Source: Gammaproteobacteria bacterium
Lineage (GTDB): Bacteria > Pseudomonadota > Gammaproteobacteria > Competibacterales > Competibacteraceae
Length of the DNA: 64,000 bases
Direction: 5' to 3'
Assembly (NCBI GenBank): GCA_020846135.1
Contig: JADLEK010000004.1
Coordinates: forward strand, 1-64,000
Shown: piece after piece, positions 1 through 8,390 of the stretch
Layout of the letters: each line of letters opens with the position of its first letter
Numbering within the stretch: position 1 is the stretch's first letter
Made by a program: the position numbers and the translations under genes
The notes under the pieces: generated by a model
What the model saw: the letters and a program-made list of their open reading frames with translations, nothing else
The model's database searches: none
What the model was told of the DNA's origin: nothing

Positions 1-225
1 CATAGCGCGGTTGGCCCGCTGGCGGACTGGCTAAGTTGCACTGCAACATAAATCCTGAAAATCAAGAAGTTTTTGTCTCACCATCCCATCGTGACAGTAG
101 ACTTGCCCGGCGTGAAAAGCATATCATGCTCAACGAGAAGCTGGAGCAGTGGTTGGATCAGCTCAATGACAAGCAGCGGATCGGGAAGGATTTTCCCAGG
201 ACTTTTTGTAGGCGAATCCCTAGTT
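1..225. other. window-edge stretch without a supported gene
   Basis: No gene can be supported here. Frame 1 of the plus strand is open from base 1 to a stop at 49-51 and could be the last 16 codons of a gene lying outside the window. A short reading from an ATG at 126 (MLNEKLEQWLDQLNDKQR...) looks helix-like and may be a gene remnant, but it has no clear ribosome-binding site or recognisable family. GTTGCACTGCAAC at 35-47 is a perfect small inverted repeat without a following T-run. Confidence 0.3.
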
Positions 226-603
226 CTAATCGGCCATGATCAGCAAGGCCGCCGCAACCCGGCGGCCTTCCAGCATGATGAGGTTGTAGGTACGGCAAGC
301 GGCGGCGGTATCCATGACTTCCACGCCGATACCCCGAGCCAATAGCGCCTGTGTCAGAGGCGGGCGCGGAAACCGCTGCCGGTCGCCTGTTCCCAGCAAC
401 ACAATCTCCGGCTCCAGTTGCGCGATCGCCTCGAAATGCGCCGCCTCCAAATCGGCAAAGGTCTGCGGCGACCAATCGGTGACCAGTTGGTCCGGGGTCA
501 CGATCACGCTCCGGCGGATTTCCCGCTCATTGACGTTGATCCAGCCGGAGCCGTAGCCTTTGATAAAGTAGCGGTTGGCGTCGATGTCGAGATTAAAGCG
601 CAT
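226..603 (-). CDS. Mth938-like domain protein (DUF498/NDUFAF3 family)
   Basis: A 125-residue protein matching in length and pattern the Mth938-like family, whose eukaryotic member NDUFAF3 assists complex I assembly; the bacterial role is unknown. The central stretch PEIVLLGTGDRQRFPRPPL and the C-terminal NLIMLEGRRVAAALLI are typical of the family. I chose the ATG at 603 (MRFNLDIDANRYFIKGYG) over an upstream ATG because family members begin just before this point and GAGGGA lies about 6 bases upstream. It is divergent from the metallo-hydrolase at 714, so the 110-base gap probably holds both promoters. Confidence 0.85.
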   Translation of the reverse strand: MRFNLDIDANRYFIKGYGSGWINVNEREIRRSVIVTPDQLVTDWSPQTFADLEAAHFEAIAQLEPEIVLLGTGDRQRFPRPPLTQALLARGIGVEVMDTAAACRTYNLIMLEGRRVAAALLIMAD

Positions 604-713
604 GACGAATCCCTCTGGGTGAATGGAAGACCGGGTTGATGGATTCATTCTGAGTCGCTGCCGCCGTTAATGTTCCAAGCTCCCACCCGCTCTCACTCTC
701 TGGAAACTGCGCG

Positions 714-1418
714 ATGACCGACACCTCTCCGCACACGATTCACGCCCTGGAACTGGGCCACATGGGCAACTTCATCTATATCATCCACGATCATGCGACC
801 GACCGGGCGGCGGTGGTCGACCCGGCCTGGGATCCATCAGCCATTCTGGCCTTGACCCAACAGCATGGACTGCGGATCAGCGATATTCTGCTGACCCACA
901 GTCATTTCGATCATATCAACGGCGTTGAAGCGTTGCTGAAGGTCAGCGATGCGCAACTGCATCTGCTTCGGGCCGAGGCGACATTCTGGGATCGCTATCT
1001 GGACCTGCCAACCCTGCATGAAGGCGGCGACCAGATTCGGTTGGGTGAAACCGTCATCGACATCTTGCACACCCCCGGCCATACCCCCGGTTCGGCCTGC
1101 TACCAAGTCGGCCATCAGGTGTTGACCGGCGACACCCTGTTCGTTTTTGGCTGCGGACGCTGCGATCTGCGCGGCGGCGATCCGGAACTGATGTACCAGA
1201 GCCTGCGCCGGTTGGGCGAGAGACTACCCGGTGAAACCATCATTCGCCCCGGCCATAATTACGGGATCACGCCGACCTCGACCTGGCTGGAGCAACTGGC
1301 TGGCAACCCGTTTCTGCATTGCGCCGATAAATCCGGCTTCGTGAATTACCGGATGCGCCTGCATGACCGCGAAGAGCCGTACCGGCCCGAACCTCGCCCG
1401 CATCGCCATCCACATTGA
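714..1418 (+). CDS. MBL-fold hydrolase, glyoxalase II-like
   Basis: A 234-residue metallo-beta-lactamase-fold protein related to hydroxyacylglutathione hydrolase. The zinc-binding motif THSHFDH is at about residues 61-67, followed by the second-half markers HTPGHTPGS (about 121-129), TGDTLF and RPGHNYG. This is the hydroxyacylglutathione hydrolase/YcbL-type arrangement, but the long C-terminal substrate domain of GloB is absent. After the last metal ligand comes a short His/Arg-rich tail. The substrate cannot be read from sequence: a glutathione thioester or persulfide are options known in the family. The CorA-type gene follows within about 15 bases, suggesting one transcript. Confidence 0.85.
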   Translation: MTDTSPHTIHALELGHMGNFIYIIHDHATDRAAVVDPAWDPSAILALTQQHGLRISDILLTHSHFDHINGVEALLKVSDAQLHLLRAEATFWDRYLDLPTLHEGGDQIRLGETVIDILHTPGHTPGSACYQVGHQVLTGDTLFVFGCGRCDLRGGDPELMYQSLRRLGERLPGETIIRPGHNYGITPTSTWLEQLAGNPFLHCADKSGFVNYRMRLHDREEPYRPEPRPHRHPH

Positions 1419-1433
1419 CTGTGATTGACTGCA

Positions 1434-2429
1434 ATGAGTGCTGCCATGAATGACGCCATGATCGTCAACTGCGTGGCCTATGCCAATGGTCACAAACTGC
1501 CCCATCTGACCCTGGAGAATGTACCGGCGCTGCTGCGTGACCCGGCGGATGCCTTCGTCTGGCTGGGTTTGCGCGAGCCGGACGAGGAGTTGATGGCGCG
1601 GATTCAGGATCTGTTCGGCCTGCATGAACTGGCGGCCGAAGACGCCCACCGCGCCCACCAGCGGCCCAAGGTCGAACGCTATGGCGATGGGCTGTTCGTG
1701 GCGCTGCGCACCGCGCAACTGCGGGACGGCCAGGTGGATTTTGGCGAAACTCATTTGTTTGTGGGGCCGCGCTATCTGATCTCAGTGCGACACGGCGCTT
1801 CATCCCCCTTCACCGCAGTGCGCGCCCGCTGCGAAAGCAACCCGGAACTGTTGCGTAAAGGACCGGGGTTCGTGCTGTACGCCATTCTTGATTTCGTGGT
1901 GGATCACTATTTTCCGATTCTCGACGGGGTGGAAGACACGGTCGAGCAGTTGGAGGAGCAGTTCTTCAAGGGCGATTTCAGCCCGGAGGACATCAGCCTG
2001 CTCTACGAGCTCAAGCGCGATCTGGTGAACCTGCGCCGCGCCGTCGCGCCCTTGGTCGAAGTGTGCAACTATCTGGTTACCGATGTGTTCAACGGCCTGA
2101 TTCCTGAAGACATCCGGCCTTATTTCCGCGATGTTTACGACCATGCCCTGCGCATCAACGAGGCGGTGGACGCCTTGCGGGAAACCCTGGTGATGACCTT
2201 GCAGATCAGCCTGTCCTTGAGCGCCACGCGCCAGAATGAGGCCACCAAGAAACTGGCCGGCTGGGGAGCGCTGCTGGCGACTCCAACTATGGTGTTCAGT
2301 GTCTATGGGATGAACTTCAAAGCCATGCCGGAGTTGAACTGGTCTTACGGCTATCCGCTGGTCATGGGGAGCGTCGCCGTCATCTGCCTGGTGCTGTACC
2401 GCTTTCTGAGAAAAGCCGGCTGGTTGTAG
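1434..2429 (+). CDS. corA: CorA-family magnesium/divalent cation transporter
   Basis: About 331 residues. The N-terminal two thirds are the acidic/helical cytoplasmic funnel. The C-terminus has two membrane helices (about residues 268-290 and 302-322) separated by the signature YGMNF, the loop that forms the selectivity filter in CorA pentamers, followed by the acidic MPEL segment. This supports an inner-membrane Mg2+/Co2+ channel. The start is uncertain: a TTG at 1425, ATGs at 1434, 1446 and 1458 are all in frame, none with a strong ribosome-binding site, and CorA homologues usually begin near VNCVAY. The stop codon directly abuts the ATG of trmO. Confidence 0.88.
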   Translation: MSAAMNDAMIVNCVAYANGHKLPHLTLENVPALLRDPADAFVWLGLREPDEELMARIQDLFGLHELAAEDAHRAHQRPKVERYGDGLFVALRTAQLRDGQVDFGETHLFVGPRYLISVRHGASSPFTAVRARCESNPELLRKGPGFVLYAILDFVVDHYFPILDGVEDTVEQLEEQFFKGDFSPEDISLLYELKRDLVNLRRAVAPLVEVCNYLVTDVFNGLIPEDIRPYFRDVYDHALRINEAVDALRETLVMTLQISLSLSATRQNEATKKLAGWGALLATPTMVFSVYGMNFKAMPELNWSYGYPLVMGSVAVICLVLYRFLRKAGWL

Positions 2430-3128
2430 ATGGTTTCGTTTGCGCCGATTGGCGTCATTCATTCCTGCTTCGGCGAAAAATTCGGCATTCCCCGGCAGGC
2501 TGGGCTGGTTCCGGCGGCGCGGGCGACGCTGGATCTGTTGCCACCTTATGCCGCGCCGGAGGCGCTGCGCGGGCTGGATGGATTTTCCCATCTGTGGCTG
2601 ATCTTCATCTTCCACGGCATCCCGGACGGACAGTGGCAGCCGACGGTGCGACCGCCGCGACTGGGCGGCAGACAACGGATGGGGGTGTTCGCCAGCCGTT
2701 CCCCGTTTCGGCCCAATCCCATCGGCCTGTCGGTGGTGAAACTGGAGCGGATCGCCATTGTTCAGGGCCGGATTACCCTGCATCTATCCGGTGTAGATCT
2801 GCTGGATGGAACGCCGGTGCTGGATATCAAGCCGTATCTGCCTTACGCGGACAGCCTGCCGGATGCGGTGGGCGGATTCGCGTCGCAAGCGCCGGAACTG
2901 CGATTAACGGTGGAGTTCAGCCCGGCGGCGGCAACGTTCTGTGCGACTTGGCCGGATGACGAGTGGCGAGAACTGATCGTGCAGGTGCTGGGGCAGGATC
3001 CCCGACCCGCCTACGAACGAGCCAGTTCAGCGCCACAGCGTTATGGAATGCGCCTGAAGGGAATGGAGGTGCATTGGGAAATGCGTGGCGAGACGGCGTA
3101 TGTGACCGATATCAGCCCCGGTAGCTGA
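2430..3128 (+). CDS. trmO: tRNA (N6-threonylcarbamoyladenosine(37)-N6)-methyltransferase TrmO
   Basis: A 232-residue protein of the TsaA/YaeB/VirR family. In E. coli TrmO methylates t6A37 of threonine tRNAs with S-adenosylmethionine. The characteristic N-terminal beta-barrel motifs are visible: PIGVIHSCFGEKFGIPRQ (about 6-23), GFSHLWLIFIFH (about 51-62), the glycine/arginine-rich GRQRMGVFASRSPFRPNPIG (about 85-104) and DLLDGTPVLDIKPYLPYAD (about 128-146). The C-terminal domain of about 80 residues is also present, so it is full length. The ATG starts immediately after the corA stop, so translational coupling is likely. Confidence 0.92.
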   Translation: MVSFAPIGVIHSCFGEKFGIPRQAGLVPAARATLDLLPPYAAPEALRGLDGFSHLWLIFIFHGIPDGQWQPTVRPPRLGGRQRMGVFASRSPFRPNPIGLSVVKLERIAIVQGRITLHLSGVDLLDGTPVLDIKPYLPYADSLPDAVGGFASQAPELRLTVEFSPAAATFCATWPDDEWRELIVQVLGQDPRPAYERASSAPQRYGMRLKGMEVHWEMRGETAYVTDISPGS

Positions 3129-3147
3129 AAAACCGGATCGCCAACAT

Positions 3148-3169
3148 AAAAAAGCCGGCTTGCGCCGGC
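3148..3169 (-). terminator. intrinsic terminator of the minus-strand EF-hand gene
   Basis: On the minus strand this reads GCCGGC, loop GCAA, GCCGGC, then six T residues. It is a perfect 6-bp GC stem with a tetraloop and U-tract. The U-tract exists only in the minus direction, so it serves the gene ending at 3190 rather than trmO. It lies about 20 bases beyond that gene's stop. Confidence 0.85.
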
Positions 3170-3189
3170 GGTGAAGAAGAAGGCAGCCA

Positions 3190-3567
3190 TCAGGCCATGA
3201 TGGATAACGCGCTCCCGGATGAGTTGAAGCTCTGGTTCGATCCGCCGTAAGCCTGCATCAATCGCCCCATCTGCTTCAGCAACGAAACCGCACTGCCTTG
3301 ATCCTGACTGGCCGATGTCGAAGCGCTGGCTGAAGAAGCGCAGGCTGAAGTTGATCCGCTCGATGAGGATGTGGGTTGCGCTTGGGCAGCCATCGCTTCC
3401 TGCATACTGACGGTGCTGTCCTGATTGGCGTCAGCCGGCTGGTCGCCACCGCCCTCGGTCTGGCCCCCTGCGCCATCGGCGCCGGCAACGCGGATCGCTT
3501 CGCCACTGTTGCCGGAACCCACGATTATGAAGAAACCTCGGTGGGCGAATTCGCCCTGTCCGGTCAA
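3190..3567 (-). CDS. small uncharacterised protein with one EF-hand loop
   Basis: Up to 125 residues, family not recognised. Residues 46-57 (DANQDSTVSMQE) form a nearly ideal EF-hand calcium loop: D1, N3, D5, hydrophobic V8 and E12, with Ser replacing the usual Gly6. Then come a Ser/Ala-rich linker (SSSSGSTSACASSASAS) and a C-terminal amphipathic stretch, LLKQMGRLMQAYGG. The reading frame is supported by a strong intrinsic terminator 20 bases downstream in the same orientation. The N-terminus is unsure: starting at 3567 leaves 20 bases to the divergent exporter gene, and an in-frame GTG about 15 codons later is possible. There is no obvious signal peptide. Its position beside a peptide exporter invites, but does not prove, a link to export. 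Confidence 0.6.
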   Translation of the reverse strand: MTGQGEFAHRGFFIIVGSGNSGEAIRVAGADGAGGQTEGGGDQPADANQDSTVSMQEAMAAQAQPTSSSSGSTSACASSASASTSASQDQGSAVSLLKQMGRLMQAYGGSNQSFNSSGSALSIMA

Positions 3568-3587
3568 CCTGTTAAAGACAACACACT

Positions 3588-4859
3588 GTGAATCCTGCCC
3601 TCTTTCGTCCCCAGGCTCTGGCCAAGATCAGCGATCCCGATCAGCTCGATCAGGCCTTGCGCATCGTGCGGCCCCGGCATGTCCTCGGGTTCGGAGTCAT
3701 CGCCGTCGTCATGATCGCCGGCCTGATCTGGAGTGTGATCTCGACCGCGCCGGTCAAGGTCGGGGGACCGGGCGTCCTGCTCTCTCCCGCCGGCGTCGCC
3801 TCGATAACCGCCCCTGATACCGGGCATATCGATCAGATCTTCGTCCGGCCCGGCGATCAGGTCACGGTGGACCAGCCCATCGCCCTGATCCGCCGCCCCG
3901 AGCAACTCGACGCGCTACGCGCCGCCGATGAGGAAGCTCGTGAAGTCCAGGATCGCTATCAGGCCCTGCAAGCAGAATTCGCCGCCCAGGATCGGATTCA
4001 GGCCGACCTGCTGGCCCGGACGCAGGCAGCCTATGAAAACCGGGTTGCCAACCTCGGGGCGCAAAGCGCCACCTTGGCCAAGCGCCGCGAGGGTGAGTCC
4101 AAACTGCGTGATCAGGGCATCCTCAGCGCCCTGAGCCTGTTTGAGACCGAGACCCAACTGGCGCTGGTCAACAACGAACTGGCTACGGCCCGCAACCGGA
4201 TCACCGAACTGGCTCTGGAACGCGAGCAGCAGGCCGGCAAACAGCGCCAGGAACTGGCCGAACTCCGGATCCGGGCGCAAAGCCTCACCCGCCAGGCTGC
4301 AAATCTGCGGCGCGAATACGAGCGCGATCGCCAGGTATTGGCCACCACCGCCGGGGCTATTGCCGAAATCGGGGTCGATGTCGATGACCCGGTCATCGCG
4401 GGTCAGGTCATCGCCCGCCTGCTAGTGAATGATGCGGGGGAAGCCCGGCTGACCGCCATCGCCTATCTGCCAGCCGCCGAGGGCAAGAAAGTCAAGGCGG
4501 AGATGGCCGCCCGCGTCTCGCCGTCTACGGTCAAGTTTGAACTGGAGGGCTACATCTTGGGCCGGGTGGTCCGGATCGCGGAACTGCCCGCCAGCCGCGA
4601 AGGGCTGTTGCGCCGCCTCAAGAATGCGGTGCTGGTGGAAGAAATTCTCAAGGCCGGCACACCCTTTGAGGTTGAAGTCGAATTGCAGCGGGACGCAACC
4701 ACGCCCAGCGGCTATGCCTGGACCTCGGGTGAGGGGCCGGATATTCGCATCGAACCCGGCACCCTGGCCCGGACCGAGGTGGTGGTGGAGCGCATCCATC
4801 TCATCAGCCTCATCTTCCCGGCCATGGATTATGTCTTCGGCTGGTTTAAAGCCTTATGA
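3588..4859 (+). CDS. NHLM/NHLP-type secretion membrane-fusion protein (HlyD family)
   Basis: A 423-residue periplasmic adaptor. There is a cytoplasmic N-terminus (about 1-33), one membrane helix (about 34-57, GFGVIAVVMIAGLIWSVI), a short lipoyl-like half (GVASITAPDTGHIDQIFVRPGDQV), a long coiled-coil hairpin rich in Q, E, A and R (about 100-255), then the returning beta domain ending in a hydrophobic C-terminus. This matches the membrane-fusion component of NHLM bacteriocin systems, which export ribosomally made peptides. Translation appears to start at a GTG. The stop overlaps the ATG of the ABC transporter by four bases (ATGA), so the two are co-translated. It is divergent from the EF-hand gene. 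Confidence 0.85.
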   Translation: MNPALFRPQALAKISDPDQLDQALRIVRPRHVLGFGVIAVVMIAGLIWSVISTAPVKVGGPGVLLSPAGVASITAPDTGHIDQIFVRPGDQVTVDQPIALIRRPEQLDALRAADEEAREVQDRYQALQAEFAAQDRIQADLLARTQAAYENRVANLGAQSATLAKRREGESKLRDQGILSALSLFETETQLALVNNELATARNRITELALEREQQAGKQRQELAELRIRAQSLTRQAANLRREYERDRQVLATTAGAIAEIGVDVDDPVIAGQVIARLLVNDAGEARLTAIAYLPAAEGKKVKAEMAARVSPSTVKFELEGYILGRVVRIAELPASREGLLRRLKNAVLVEEILKAGTPFEVEVELQRDATTPSGYAWTSGEGPDIRIEPGTLARTEVVVERIHLISLIFPAMDYVFGWFKAL

Positions 4860-7039
4860 GCGCGCGCCAGCCAACGCTCGGGGTCGTTCGCACCCCGACC
4901 ATCCTGCAAATGGAGGCACTGGAATGTGGCGCTGCCGCCCTGGCCATGATTCTGGCCCATTACGGACGCTGGGCGCCGCTGGAGGAATTGCGGGTGCAGT
5001 GTGGGGTATCGCGCGACGGTAGCAAGGCTATCAACCTGGTCAAGGCCGCCCGCAGTTTCGGGCTGAAAGCGCAGGGCAAGCGCCTGGAGCCGTCACAGTT
5101 GGCCAACCTGCCGACCCCGGCCATCCTCTTCGTCAACATGAACCACTTCGTGATCTTCGAGGGGATGACGAAAGTGGGCTTCCAGATCAACGATCCCGGC
5201 GGTGGCCGCCGAACGGTGACTGCGGCAGAGTTCGACGGCATGTTCTCCGGCATCGTGCTGACCTTCGAACCGACCGCTGACTTTCAGCCGGGCGGATCGC
5301 CGCCGGCCATTCTGTCCAGCCTGTGGGCGATGGCGCGCCAGTCGGTCAAGCCCCTGACTTTGCTGGCTCTGGCCGGGCTGCTGATGGCAGTGTTCAGTCT
5401 CCTCTTGCCGGGTTTCCAGCGCGTCTATCTCGACCGCATCCTGATCGAACGGCTGGATGACTGGGTCTATCCGCTGGCGATCACGCTGGGAGCGGTTGCG
5501 CCGCTGATCGCCTTCCTGACCGGGCTGCATGGGCGACTGATGGCGGCGATCAACGCCAAGCTGTCGATTGTCCTGTCCAGCCGGATAGTCTGGCGGGCGT
5601 TGCGCCTGCCGGTGGTCTTTTTCAGCCAGCGCTATGCCGGGATGATCAGCAGTCGGGTGGCGCTGGCCGACCAGTTGGTGCTGACCGCCACCCAGAGCCT
5701 GTCTCAGGCGCTGATCAATCTCGCCCTGCTGCTGATGCTGACACTGCTGATGCTGCAATACAGCGTCGTCCTGACCCTGATCTGCCTCGGCATGACCCTA
5801 TTCAACGCCCTCCTGTTCCGCCATCTGCGCAAGGCGATGGGCGAAGCCTCGGAGAAGGTCGCCATGCAGATGGTGAAGATGTCCGGCAAGGCGATGCAGG
5901 GGCTGCGGATGATGGAGACCCTGAAATCGACCGGCACCGACGATTTCTTTTTTGCCCAGTGGGCCGGGTTGCAGGCCCTGTACATCAACGCCCAGCAAGA
6001 GATCTCCCGGCGCGAGGCCCTGATCGCCGCTCTCCAGACCTGGCTGGCCAGCTTGACGGCAGCGGCGGTGCTGGTGGTTGGCGGCTACTTCACCATGGTC
6101 GATCGCTTTTCCATCGGCATGCTGGTGGCCTTCTCGACCATCACCATCCTCTTCAATCCGCCGGTGACGATTCTGGTCAATCTCGCCGGGGTCCTGCAAC
6201 AGACCAAGGGTTCGCTCAGTCAGGTGGATGACACCCTGCGCTACCCGCCGGCGACCGAGTTCAGCCAGACCGAAACGGCCACTGCGGGTCCCCGGCAGGC
6301 CGCCACTGCACCGTTGCGCCGGTTGACCGGTCAGGTGCGCATCGAGGCGGCATCCTTTGGCTACGCGCCGCTGGAAGCGCCGTTGATCCGCGACTTTTCG
6401 CTGGACATGGCTCCAGGCAGCCGGGTGGCGCTGGTCGGCGGTTCGGGCAGCGGTAAATCGACGGTGGGCAAGCTGGTGACGGGCTTGCTGGAACCGCAGG
6501 CCGGGCGGATTGAATTCGACGGCGTCCCGATGACTGCGATCCCCCGGGATATTTTGCGCAATTCCCTGGCGGTGGTGGATCAGGAGATCGTCCTATTCGA
6601 GGGCAGCATCCGCGACAACATCAGCCTCTGGGATGAGACCCTGCCCCAGGAGCATCTGATTGCCGCCGCCAAGGATGCGATGATTCACGATCTGATTCTC
6701 AGTCGGCGGGGCGGCTATGAGGGGCCGGTGGAGGAGAACGGCCGCAACCTGAGCGGCGGTCAGCGCCAACGCTTGGAGATCGCCCGCGCCCTGGCTGGGA
6801 ATCCAACCTTGCTGGTGCTGGACGAGGCGACCAGCGCCCTGGACTCGATGACGGAAGAAGGGATCATGAATAGCCTGCGCCGGCGTGGCTGCACCTGCCT
6901 GATCATCGCCCACCGCCTCAGCACCATTCGCGATTGTGACGAGATCATCGTCATGCATCAGGGCCGGATTCTGCAACGCGGCTCCCATAGCCAGTTGATA
7001 GCCGAGGACGGCCCGTACCGCCGGCTGATCGAAACCTGA
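4856..7039 (+). CDS. NHLP-family export ABC transporter with C39 peptidase domain
   Basis: A 727-residue bacteriocin-type exporter. Residues 1-140 are a C39 double-glycine peptidase with the triad visible: Cys24 (MEALECGAAAL), His97 (NHFVIFEG) and Asp113 (INDPGGG). About 160-450 is a six-helix ABC membrane domain. From about 480 comes the ATPase: Walker A GGSGSGKST, signature LSGGQRQRLEIARAL, Walker B LLVLDEATSALD and the switch His in IIAHRLST. All catalytic residues look intact, so it should cleave a GG-type leader and export the product. The second ATPase/permease usually encoded beside NHLP systems and any precursor with a nitrile-hydratase-like leader are not seen in this window. Confidence 0.9.
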   Translation: MSARQPTLGVVRTPTILQMEALECGAAALAMILAHYGRWAPLEELRVQCGVSRDGSKAINLVKAARSFGLKAQGKRLEPSQLANLPTPAILFVNMNHFVIFEGMTKVGFQINDPGGGRRTVTAAEFDGMFSGIVLTFEPTADFQPGGSPPAILSSLWAMARQSVKPLTLLALAGLLMAVFSLLLPGFQRVYLDRILIERLDDWVYPLAITLGAVAPLIAFLTGLHGRLMAAINAKLSIVLSSRIVWRALRLPVVFFSQRYAGMISSRVALADQLVLTATQSLSQALINLALLLMLTLLMLQYSVVLTLICLGMTLFNALLFRHLRKAMGEASEKVAMQMVKMSGKAMQGLRMMETLKSTGTDDFFFAQWAGLQALYINAQQEISRREALIAALQTWLASLTAAAVLVVGGYFTMVDRFSIGMLVAFSTITILFNPPVTILVNLAGVLQQTKGSLSQVDDTLRYPPATEFSQTETATAGPRQAATAPLRRLTGQVRIEAASFGYAPLEAPLIRDFSLDMAPGSRVALVGGSGSGKSTVGKLVTGLLEPQAGRIEFDGVPMTAIPRDILRNSLAVVDQEIVLFEGSIRDNISLWDETLPQEHLIAAAKDAMIHDLILSRRGGYEGPVEENGRNLSGGQRQRLEIARALAGNPTLLVLDEATSALDSMTEEGIMNSLRRRGCTCLIIAHRLSTIRDCDEIIVMHQGRILQRGSHSQLIAEDGPYRRLIET

Positions 7040-7082
7040 CGCCGATGCTCGTTAGGTTTTTGCATTGACGGTTCTCTCTTTT

Positions 7083-7153
7083 CGTCATACCCGCGAATGC
7101 GGGAATCCAGGTAGCCGCCGAACAACGGGATACCCGCTTTCGCGGGTATGACG
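7083..7153. repeat. 71-bp inverted CGTCATACCCGC repeat, copy 1
   Basis: Two head-to-head palindromic units: CGTCATACCCGCGAATGCGG on the left and its counterpart CCCGCTTTCGCGGGTATGAC on the right, separated by about 20 bases. Each unit can fold alone (CCCGC/GCGGG stem) and the whole can fold as one long hairpin. A second copy of nearly the same length lies at 61769-61840. This is a REP/BIME-like dispersed repeat; similar CGTCAT..CCCGC..GCGGG elements are common in gammaproteobacteria. It follows the exporter gene and could stop transcription or protect the mRNA 3' end. Confidence 0.85.
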
Positions 7154-7460
7154 ATATTGAGTGGTGGTATGACCGGTCAGTCCCTTCCGTCAGGTACCTT
7201 CAAACACCCGGAATGTTGCTTTGTGTCGTTTTTTAGAGACAAAATCTACCGACCAACGCTGTGCAACCCTGCTCAACCCTCTCGTCAAGGAACCCCCATG
7301 CCCCATCGCCCAAGCGGAACTGTGGAACACCACAGGCGGGATGCTGATCCGGGGGAATGCCGACACCCGCCAGGGCGAGGCGGTATCGTCGCGGCGGCGG
7401 CGAGGTGTGGGTTTGGTCTTCATCCGCCATACTTTCATGGCCACTTCTCTGGAGCGTCCC
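7154..7460. other. gene-free stretch before the radical SAM gene
   Basis: About 300 bases without a supportable gene. The radical SAM reading frame is open upstream back to 7221, but that extension is Arg/Gly-rich and unlike the family, so it is taken as untranslated leader. No clear promoter or terminator is recognised. Confidence 0.4.
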
Positions 7461-8342
7461 ATGCCCATCCATTACGACTTGCCGGTCTGGCGACCGCCGT
7501 CCGAAGCAGACAGCTTCATTCTGCAAGTAACGCTCGGTTGCAGCTTCAACCGGTGTAGCTTCTGTTCGATGTACCGCACCAAAACCTTCACGATTCGCCC
7601 GCTGGACGCCGTCAACGCCGATATTCAGACCGTGGCGCGGCAATACCCACAGACCCGGCGGGTGTTTCTGGCCGACGGCGACGCTCTGGCCGCGCCGACT
7701 GACGATCTGCTGGCGATTCTGGCCGCGCTGCATACGGCTTTTCCCCGGCTGGGGCGAGTATCGAGCTATGCCCTGCCGGCCAATCTGCTGAAAAAGTCGG
7801 TGGAAGAACTGACCCAACTGCGGGCAGCGGGCCTGACGCTGCTGTATTACGGCGTCGAAACCGGCTCGGCGGATTTGCTCAAACGGATTACCAAGGGCGC
7901 AACGCCGGAAGTCATGATCAGCGGCTTGACCAAAGCCAAATCAGCGGGATTGACCATCTCTGCGACCGCCATTCTCGGTCTGGGCGGGCAGGGGCGCTGG
8001 CGGGAACATATCGACGCCACTGCGAATCTGGTCAACCAGGTCGAACTGGACTATCTGTCCACCTTGCAACTGATGCTCGACCCGCTGATTGACGCTGAAT
8101 TTCACCGCAAATTTCGCGAACCGTTCCGGGAGCAGGACGATCAGGCGCTGCTATTGGAACAGGTTCGCTTGATCGAACGGCTGAATCCACCCGCGCCGCT
8201 GATCTTTCGCTCCAACCATGCCTCAAACGCCCTGGCCTTGGCCGGCGAGCTGCCGCGAGACCGGGAAAAGCTGCTGGCGCAACTGGAGCGGGCGCTGGCT
8301 GGTAGAGTGGCTTTACGCCCGGAATGGCTGCGTGGCTATTGA
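7461..8342 (+). CDS. radical SAM protein of unknown substrate
   Basis: A 293-residue protein with the 4Fe-4S cluster motif CSFNRCSFC (CxxxCxxC, about residues 31-39) in the context FILQVTLGCSFNRCSFCSMYRTKTF. It also has YYGVETGSADLLKRITKG, the segment typical of the radical SAM barrel region that contacts S-adenosylmethionine, and ILGLGGQ near the strand-6 position. It belongs to a widespread family of stand-alone radical SAM proteins without known substrate. The ATG at 7461 has GGAG about 7 bases upstream, and family members begin at this point. It lies 400 bases downstream of the peptide exporter, but the family is generic, so a role in peptide maturation is only a possibility. Convergent with parC. 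Confidence 0.85.
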   Translation: MPIHYDLPVWRPPSEADSFILQVTLGCSFNRCSFCSMYRTKTFTIRPLDAVNADIQTVARQYPQTRRVFLADGDALAAPTDDLLAILAALHTAFPRLGRVSSYALPANLLKKSVEELTQLRAAGLTLLYYGVETGSADLLKRITKGATPEVMISGLTKAKSAGLTISATAILGLGGQGRWREHIDATANLVNQVELDYLSTLQLMLDPLIDAEFHRKFREPFREQDDQALLLEQVRLIERLNPPAPLIFRSNHASNALALAGELPRDREKLLAQLERALAGRVALRPEWLRGY

Positions 8343-8390
8343 GGAATGGGCGCGCACTCAGTTCCTCGGCGCCGCTCACAGAGAGGACGC

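Noticed and set aside
36-239. 67-codon plus-strand frame at the window start
   Set aside because: No ribosome-binding site, mixed composition and overlap with the end of the Mth938-like gene; only the part from 126 looks protein-like.
3148-3169. Terminator for trmO on the plus strand
   Set aside because: The hairpin has no T-run in the plus direction; the U-tract exists only for the minus strand.
7221-7460. N-terminal extension of the radical SAM gene
   Set aside because: Arg/Gly-rich and unlike the family; a good ATG with ribosome-binding site exists at 7461.
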